Below the pieces are notes generated by a model. The model was given only the letters and a program-made list of their open reading frames with translations. It ran no database searches and was not told where the DNA came from. Shown here one piece after another: positions 8,867 through 13,890 of a DNA stretch of 13,890 nt. Both the position numbers and the translations under genes were made by a program. Every line of letters begins with the position of its first letter. Positions within the stretch are counted from its first letter, which is position 1. Source of the stretch: Cudoniella acicularis (taxonomy: Eukaryota; Ascomycota; Leotiomycetes; Helotiales; Helotiaceae). The stretch lies in assembly GCA_013054445.1 (NCBI GenBank), contig JAAMPI010001481.1, positions 1-13,890 of the forward strand, in the 5' to 3' direction.

Positions 8867-11067
8867 CTACGGCAGACTTAGGAATAGACTTAAAAGCGCC
8901 GGATAGTGTGGTGTTCCTAACCCTGTAACTGGATCCCACCCTTCAACAGCACTGAAACCAGAACTCCCACACCCAGGATTACTCCCATTCTTGATATCAT
9001 TGAAAACCCACGTATTCGCGTAAAGCGTTGGATTCAAGAACCCCACCGGTCCCTTCCCTACCTTTGTTCTCTCCTCATTGATCAACGTGATAATACTACC
9101 CCAAATAGGGGCAGCGAGACTCGTTCCATACCAATGGTAATTCGTGCCATTATTATACGCCCTGAAATTGGCGCCGTTGGCAGACACGTCTGGAAAACCA
9201 CGACCAACTTTGTTGTAAATACCGCCTCCCTCCCCGATATTAGATGCATCTGCGTTGGCGACATAAGAAGAAAGGCCCGGGTCATGGTAGGTGAAATAGT
9301 GATTCACAGCCGACTTTTGATAATCTGGGACTGGAAAATAGTTTGCAAAGCCCCCAGCACTAGCAAAAAGTTCCGCTCCAGCGCCAAGATTAGCTTGCAG
9401 TGCTGATTCGGGATCATTAACGGTTTGGTTATCGTATAAGCGTGTAGCGCCGACGTTGGTCACGTAGGGACAAGTTGGGAAGCTGGGATTGTAAATGGTT
9501 GAGTCTGCACCTAGACAGCCGTTATCGGAATCGTCTCCCGGAAAAGAGGCGACGCCGTAGTCACCGGATGCCCAGACGAAGGTGTGGCCTTGTAAGCCAA
9601 GTTTCATAAACTCGTTGCATTGTCTTTTGGTGTAATTGAGGGGAGCGTCGTACTCGGAAACTCCGTAGGAGACACTAATCACGCGGGTTGGTTTGTAGGT
9701 TCCACAGGCGAGAGGACCTTTGTAGCCACCTGCTGCTGGATCTGGGTAGGTTGGATCGACTCCGGGAGTGTTGCCAGTTATGTTATAGGCTGTGTAATTG
9801 CAATATGAGCCATCAAGGGCGTCAAGGAAGGTGTTGAAGCCGCCGTCTTCGGATGCTTCGATGTTGTCGTCTACCTGGTAGAGCGCGACAGTTTGTGGCT
9901 TTGAGAATTCAGTGGAAGTGTTTGAAAAGGCAAAGATTCAACTCACATAAATCAGAGAAAATGCGATATCCATATCAATGTCTGACTCTCCAGTGTTATA
10001 CTCACTACCCGGGGCGACCGGGGCTTCTCCGCCGTCAACTGAATCCAAAAGAGGATGGGTACCCTGCGGAACATTCGGAGAGTATTGAGCAAAGAACGAA
10101 TTCAAATCTTCCTGTGAATAAATATCACCACTCTCATACAGGCCCAGTTGGTTCACACTATCCTTCAAATATGCGTTTGGGATATCATAGAGTACTTTCA
10201 AGCAAACCGGTGTGACATTCCTCCCACAGTCTTGAAGGTCTGCTGGTAATTGGCCAGCACCAGCCGGCGGATACCAATGATATGGATTCTTCGGTGGAAT
10301 TTTCTTGATAGGTCCTGGAATATAGTGGCTTTCCCCTCCTCTTTTGGCAACTTTTCTCTTTTTCAAAGAAGCGGAAAGTTTTACGCCAGGAGAGATGTAG
10401 TCGATGTGCCTGCAAACATGATCTGGAAGATAATATCTAAGAAGTTCAAATTAGCATATATTTTACCAACTTTGGTGGAAAAATTCATACTCATCACTGC
10501 CAATCTTCACTTTCCCAGAGCTGGAATGCACATGCTCATGATATTCAGTTTGGAAAATCTCTTCAGCCTGCCACACCGGAATATCCAAAGCCAACCAGCC
10601 TTTATTATCTGAGTGAACAATCGAATTTTCTTTAACACCAGACGAAATGAGCCAATTTCGGACTTCTTGCATCGCTTCCTCTGATGGCGCAAACATATCG
10701 TGAACTTGCTGCTCCGTCCAATGCTTGCCAAAGTTGGGGGAATTTGGATGCGATCTGCAGAGTGTCAAGATGGGATTTTCACTTAAATCGCAATATACAA
10801 AAATGACGGGGTCTCCTGTCGATGAATGGGATTTGATGAAAAGAGAACTCACACGTCCATGAGATGCGCATAACCATCATCAAGATTCATCTGCGTCAAT
10901 CCAATTCGAATTGGTAATATCGCATCCCGGCTGACTCGATCGCCCCTCACCCATAGCCTCGGAAGCGCAGACCGTTTCTCGTGCAGGGTGTATGACGAGG
11001 GGGTCGGCACTGCAACACAAAGATTTGCAAAAGCTGCGAGAACAATTGGGAGTATGGAAGAGCGCAT
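8867..11067 (-). CDS. Secreted serine-carboxyl peptidase, sedolisin family S53, aorsin/tripeptidyl-peptidase type (666 aa)
   Basis: Minus-strand exons are 11067-10853, 10754-10491, 10436-9947 and 9898-8867; the introns (98, 54 and 48 nt) have GT-AG ends and keep the frame, totalling 2001 nt. A signal peptide covers about residues 1-19. An activation propeptide follows (LPIRIGLTQMNLDDG, then NFGKHW, about 45-185), with a basic stretch KKRKVAKR (185-192) where maturation may occur. The catalytic residues of S53 are visible: Glu310 and Asp314 in GESDID, Asp436 in ASGDYGV and Ser583 in YGTSLAAP. The calcium site is suggested by NDI (Asp624) and GWDPVTGLGTP near the C-terminus. Five or more Asn-glycosylation sequons fit secretion. 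Such enzymes cleave proteins at acid pH outside the cell or in the vacuole. GESDID and the long insertion after it point to aorsin-like endopeptidases rather than strict tripeptidyl peptidases, but specificity is inferred. No damage is seen. Confidence 0.93.
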
Positions 11068-11281
11068 TTTGAACCAACTGGGACAACCGGTTGACCCTCA
11101 ATTGCTCGAGACAAGCTCGAGAGAGACAAAAAGCTTCCTCGCTCTGGGGAGGAATTCCCTTTTGTAAACAAGGAGTCTTCCAGCCCATGACGGTGGATCG
11201 CGGGGCACTTGCATAAGTACAGTACCAGGATAGACAAACCACATGACCAGGTCAAAGATAAAAAAAAAATGACGCTGCAAA
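11068..11281 (-). promoter_or_regulatory. Upstream region of the S53 peptidase gene
   Basis: This should hold the minus-strand promoter. Two GATA cores lie close together on the plus strand (11229-11232 and 11257-11260), the pattern bound by AreA-type nitrogen regulators, and CTGGGG at about 11155 fits the CreA carbon-repression consensus. Both kinds of control are known for secreted fungal peptidases. The motifs are short and common, so regulation is a suggestion only. Confidence 0.25.
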
Positions 11282-12329
11282 ATGATGGCATTCCAGCCAA
11301 AAAGTGTTTATCATGGTAGCGGACTGCTTGAAAGAGCCAAGTCCGGGCCTTTAATTTGGGTGCGGGGTATTCATCAGGTACTAACTAAGCTTGATTGGCT
11401 AGGTAGACCAGGAAACTATTCTGTATTAGGCAGTCCTCTAAGTGCAAGTGGGTATAAATGCTCACTTACATGAGATAAGAGAATAACAAGGTATGCCAGT
11501 GGTAGTGATGCACGCGGCGCTTAGTTCCCAATTCGGCATTTACATGCCCGAATATTATTGAACGACAAAAGCACGAAAGTCTAAAGAGTCAACTTGTGCA
11601 ACACTATCCTAGCTATTTTAAAAAATAAAAGGAGTTTGGAACTTTGCAACAGTTCCCAAGTGCTTCTTGGAATTGTTTATTATCAGTTCAGATTCAGAGT
11701 GGGCTGTACTAGCGATGTTCTTCCTTTGTTGGACTGCCCCCACCCCCCTTTTCCCCCACCATCGCTCCCGCTTACGTGCCACTGTTTAACACCATTGAAA
11801 GCAACGGTAACTTTACACCTCGCATCTATGAGCACCCACGAGGAAGCTCATTTGATTTATTTCATATTCTGGTTATTTCCAAGTTTATTTTAAAAAATTA
11901 CAACAAAAGAAAACCCTTCGCAAGTGCGTATTAGAACAGCAGCCTTCGTGGAGGGATGCATCGAACTATGTCCTACCATTAGTGATTAAACATCGACTTG
12001 GGATAATTACACGCTAGTGTCAGGCAGTAAACAATGGGTTGCGACACTAAATATCGCATCACTTTAGTTACAAGTCTATTTCATCTCTCGCGGTGAGAAA
12101 CTTCTTCGGGCCTGTTTATTGCAGTTCCAGGCTGAGCTCACTAATTATTTAGCGACTCGCCCCCTGAATAGCAATACCTTACGCCCGATATCCATCTAAC
12201 CAGGTTCAAATTGTTGAATACATCTTGCAAAATCGTTGCGCAAATAATTTGAAGTATACTAAAGTTTACTTGCGAAACGAAAACAATATATCTGACGTCT
12301 GACGTTGATAATATCGCATTTTCAAGACC
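11282..12329. other. Non-coding region between the peptidase promoter and the MITE-like element
   Basis: No supported gene. Short frames at 11282-11473 and 11594-11893 lack motifs. Minor structure is visible: an imperfect hairpin ATTCGGCAT/ATGCCCGAAT near 11530-11553, a C-rich run CCCCCACCCCCC near 11737, and a doubled TGACGT around 12292-12304 that resembles a bZIP (CRE) site. Confidence 0.45.
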
Positions 12330-12589
12330 TTACGAGCCTAGGATCCAAAGTCCGTGTTTTTAGGGCATTTTACGAGCAAATAAAAAAAGAAAAATAATAA
12401 ACTTCAAAAAGATAGCTAATAGAAAGTATCTTTGCCTTCTATAACTTGCGATTATTTATATTCTAAACTATTATTATTCCTAGTTATTTAATAACTTTGA
12501 AGTGATCGCGATAACTTTAGTTTTCGGAAGCCTAAAGGTGGTGTCACGAAGCGGCCTGAAAACACGGACTTTGGATCCCAGGCTCGTTA
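12330..12589. mobile_element. MITE-like element with terminal inverted repeats and AT-rich core
   Basis: Positions 12333-12360 (starting CGAGCCTAGGATCC) and 12559-12586 are inverted repeats with one mismatch over 28 bases; pairing continues to about 34 bases with a few more mismatches. Several differences are transitions (A against G at 12340, T against C at 12361). TTA stands directly outside both ends (12330-12332 and 12587-12589), which would fit the 3-bp target duplication of PIF/Harbinger elements. The interior (12366-12535) is AT-rich with no open frame. The inverted repeat is certain. Exact ends and superfamily are inferred, since weaker pairing seems to continue a few bases outside the TTA. 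Confidence 0.65.
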
Positions 12590-12930
12590 GGGCCGACGCA
12601 GCAGGAAAACCCAAGTTTCAGGGGCCTCGCTTACGAAGTGATGCCCCCCTATGAGCAAGTGCAGACTTCCTCAAAGGTTATGCTACTCCGCAACAGACCC
12701 CAATCGAAATGTCGTGTCGGAGCTGAGATCCATCCGTGGTTGCCTTGCAGCACTTTTTGAGTTACTTTGCATAGAAATCAAGAAACCCCTTACGCCTATT
12801 GGCTTGGACGAAGCCACACAGGCGCCACTACGCCCGATATTGGAAGTGGCAGAAACGCCAGGCAATATAAGCCGGTGCCTCCGCCACAAATTAGTAGTCA
12901 ACGTGAAAACATTTTTTCTCAAACTCCAAG
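12590..12930 (+). other. 5' flank of the Cys-rich surface protein gene
   Basis: This is the promoter region of the gene at 12931, starting directly after the MITE-like element, about 340 bases from the start codon. An open frame at 12651-13193 runs through it but overlaps the real gene in another frame and has no recognisable domain. Confidence 0.4.
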
Positions 12931-13890
12931 ATGTCGCCTGCGGTGTTAACGACAACATTTGTGCCTCCCAGTTCCTGCTTTTCAGATGTGTTTTTATACT
13001 CCTGGACTTCAGACCAAGTTGCGCAGCCAATTGCAACTATCGACTGGGTTGCGTCGGGTATATATTCTGGAGTTCTCTATTTTGGTCTTCCGGGATCCTC
13101 GGAGTGCCTGCCATCAGGCTGGGCCACTTCAAGTTATTACTCGCCTGGAATCTGTCCTGGGGGTTACACAGCAGCATGTTCATCTCTAAATAGCGTTGGC
13201 ACCATGACTGAGACTGTTGCAACTTGTTGTCCGAGGTAGGTACTCTCTTAAAATATCTAAGTGACACAAACCTTCTGACGGTTTCTTCGTCGCGCCTAGT
13301 GGTTATTCATGTGGTTGGGATACCACGGGTACCTGGTGGCAAACTACCGAACCATGTACAAGCGTTTTTACGGCGTCTGGTTCGACTAGCGTCCTTGTAG
13401 AAGGGGGAGGAATCACGAGTTCCACCGCTTTTCCTCTGGTCTCCGGATGGGGAGTAAACGCGTACAGTGTTCAGGTGCGATGGCAAAGCACCGACGCGCA
13501 GGCCTCCGAGACTTCTTCAGCGACTCTCAAAGCTGGGGCAACCGCATCTCCTACAGCTTCGTCTGGGGCTTCAATTTCTAATCCTCCATCGAGTGAGTGG
13601 CGTTCTACATCCTTCAAAACCCATGCCCTTTCAGCGCTTTTAACTCTTCCAACTTTTCTCGAGGCCGCATGTTTGGCACAAACTCACACTTCATTGCTCC
13701 CATCTTCGCTATCCTCCCATCTAATGTCCATTACATGGGGAGCACAATTTCTTTCCGGCCACATCACTGACCACCCCCGCATTACGATACCGCTCTCTCC
13801 CCAAATGCAAAAATAGCCATCGCCGTTACAATACCAGTGACACTCTTCGTAATCCTTGTCGCTCTTTTCCTAATCTATAGAAAGCGTCCC
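12931..13890 (+). CDS. Fungal Cys-rich, single-pass surface protein (3' end beyond the window)
   Basis: Exons are 12931-13235 and 13300-13592, with a 64-nt GT-AG intron, then probably 13817-13890 running off the window. The N-terminus LTTTFVPPSSC, then SECLPSGW, YSPGICPGGYTAAC and TETVATCCPSGYSC form the pattern of a common fungal family of unknown function with an extracellular domain of about 120 residues. Eight Cys (16, 59, 75, 83, 99, 100, 106, 121) probably form disulfides. A domain ending GWGVNAYSVQVRWQSTD leads into a Ser/Thr/Ala-rich stalk (about 165-199). One membrane helix, AVTIPVTLFVILVALFLIY, is followed by RKR facing the cytosol. This resembles Mid2/Wsc-type sensors in layout only. 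Donor GTGAGT at 13593 joined to the TAG at 13814-13816 enters the helix in frame; the 224-nt intron is unusually long here, so a frameshift is the alternative. The start matches the family start closely, and no classical signal peptide is seen. Confidence 0.72.

Noticed and set aside
11594..11893. 99-codon frame in the region upstream of the MITE-like element
   Set aside because: The run of Pro comes from a C-rich DNA tract; no domain, intron or promoter support.
12651..13193. 180-codon ATG frame overlapping the surface-protein gene
   Set aside because: The overlapping frame from 12931 carries clear family motifs and conserved Cys; this one has none and would start only ~60 bases after the MITE-like element.
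13475..13816. Continued frame past 13592 ending at TAG 13814
   Set aside because: The bases after 13592 begin with a strong donor GTGAGT, and reading through would lose the membrane helix that follows; kept only as the unspliced alternative.
1..13890. tRNA, rRNA, CRISPR, NLR/defence genes or a retrotransposon polymerase
   Set aside because: No cloverleaf-like stems with TTCGA-type loops outside coding DNA, no regular spacer-repeat array, and no reverse transcriptase, integrase or nucleotide-binding motifs were found on reading either strand.

Overview
The window looks like nuclear DNA of a filamentous ascomycete. Genes are broken by short GT-AG introns of 48-98 nt with CTAAT/CTAAC-like branch sites, core promoters carry pyrimidine-rich tracts, and the protein families are fungal (DUF6536 multi-pass membrane protein, secreted sedolisin of the aorsin type, Cys-rich single-pass surface protein). 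The mix would suit a leotiomycete-like species, but the genus cannot be named from sequence alone. There are no bacterial operons, tRNAs, rRNAs or CRISPR arrays.

Layout. 1-1157: non-coding, with a ~140-bp foldback element (145-286) flanked by TA. 1158-3480 (+): three-exon DUF6536 membrane protein, 737 aa. 3481-4413: non-coding, with a short decayed piece (3903-3980) of a second DUF6536-like gene. 4414-5259 (-): unrecognised reading frame with three DPVPGS-type motifs and no clear ATG. 5360-6690: non-coding as far as can be seen. 6784-8043 (+): an unrecognised gene that reads as one frame across an intron but carries three in-frame stops, so it is probably a pseudogene. 8062-8680 (+): decayed C-terminal part of an aspartate aminotransferase gene. 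8681-8866: AT-rich spacer. 8867-11067 (-): intact four-exon aorsin-like S53 peptidase, 666 aa. 11068-12329: its promoter and non-coding DNA. 12330-12589: a MITE-like element with ~28-34-bp terminal inverted repeats and an AT-rich core. 12931-13890 (+): Cys-rich surface protein, cut by the window end.

The intact genes do not form an evident pathway. The peptidase is exported and would digest extracellular protein at acid pH, while the DUF6536 protein and the terminal gene are membrane or surface proteins of unknown role. The dominant theme is decay: two pseudogenes, one paralogue relic and two small inverted-repeat elements, with several changes of the C-to-T/G-to-A kind that fit RIP-like mutation or plain deamination. 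I found no convincing new multi-gene system. The items most worth checking are the multi-stop gene, the aminotransferase relic, the two foldback elements and the palindrome-encoded repeats in the 4414-5259 frame.
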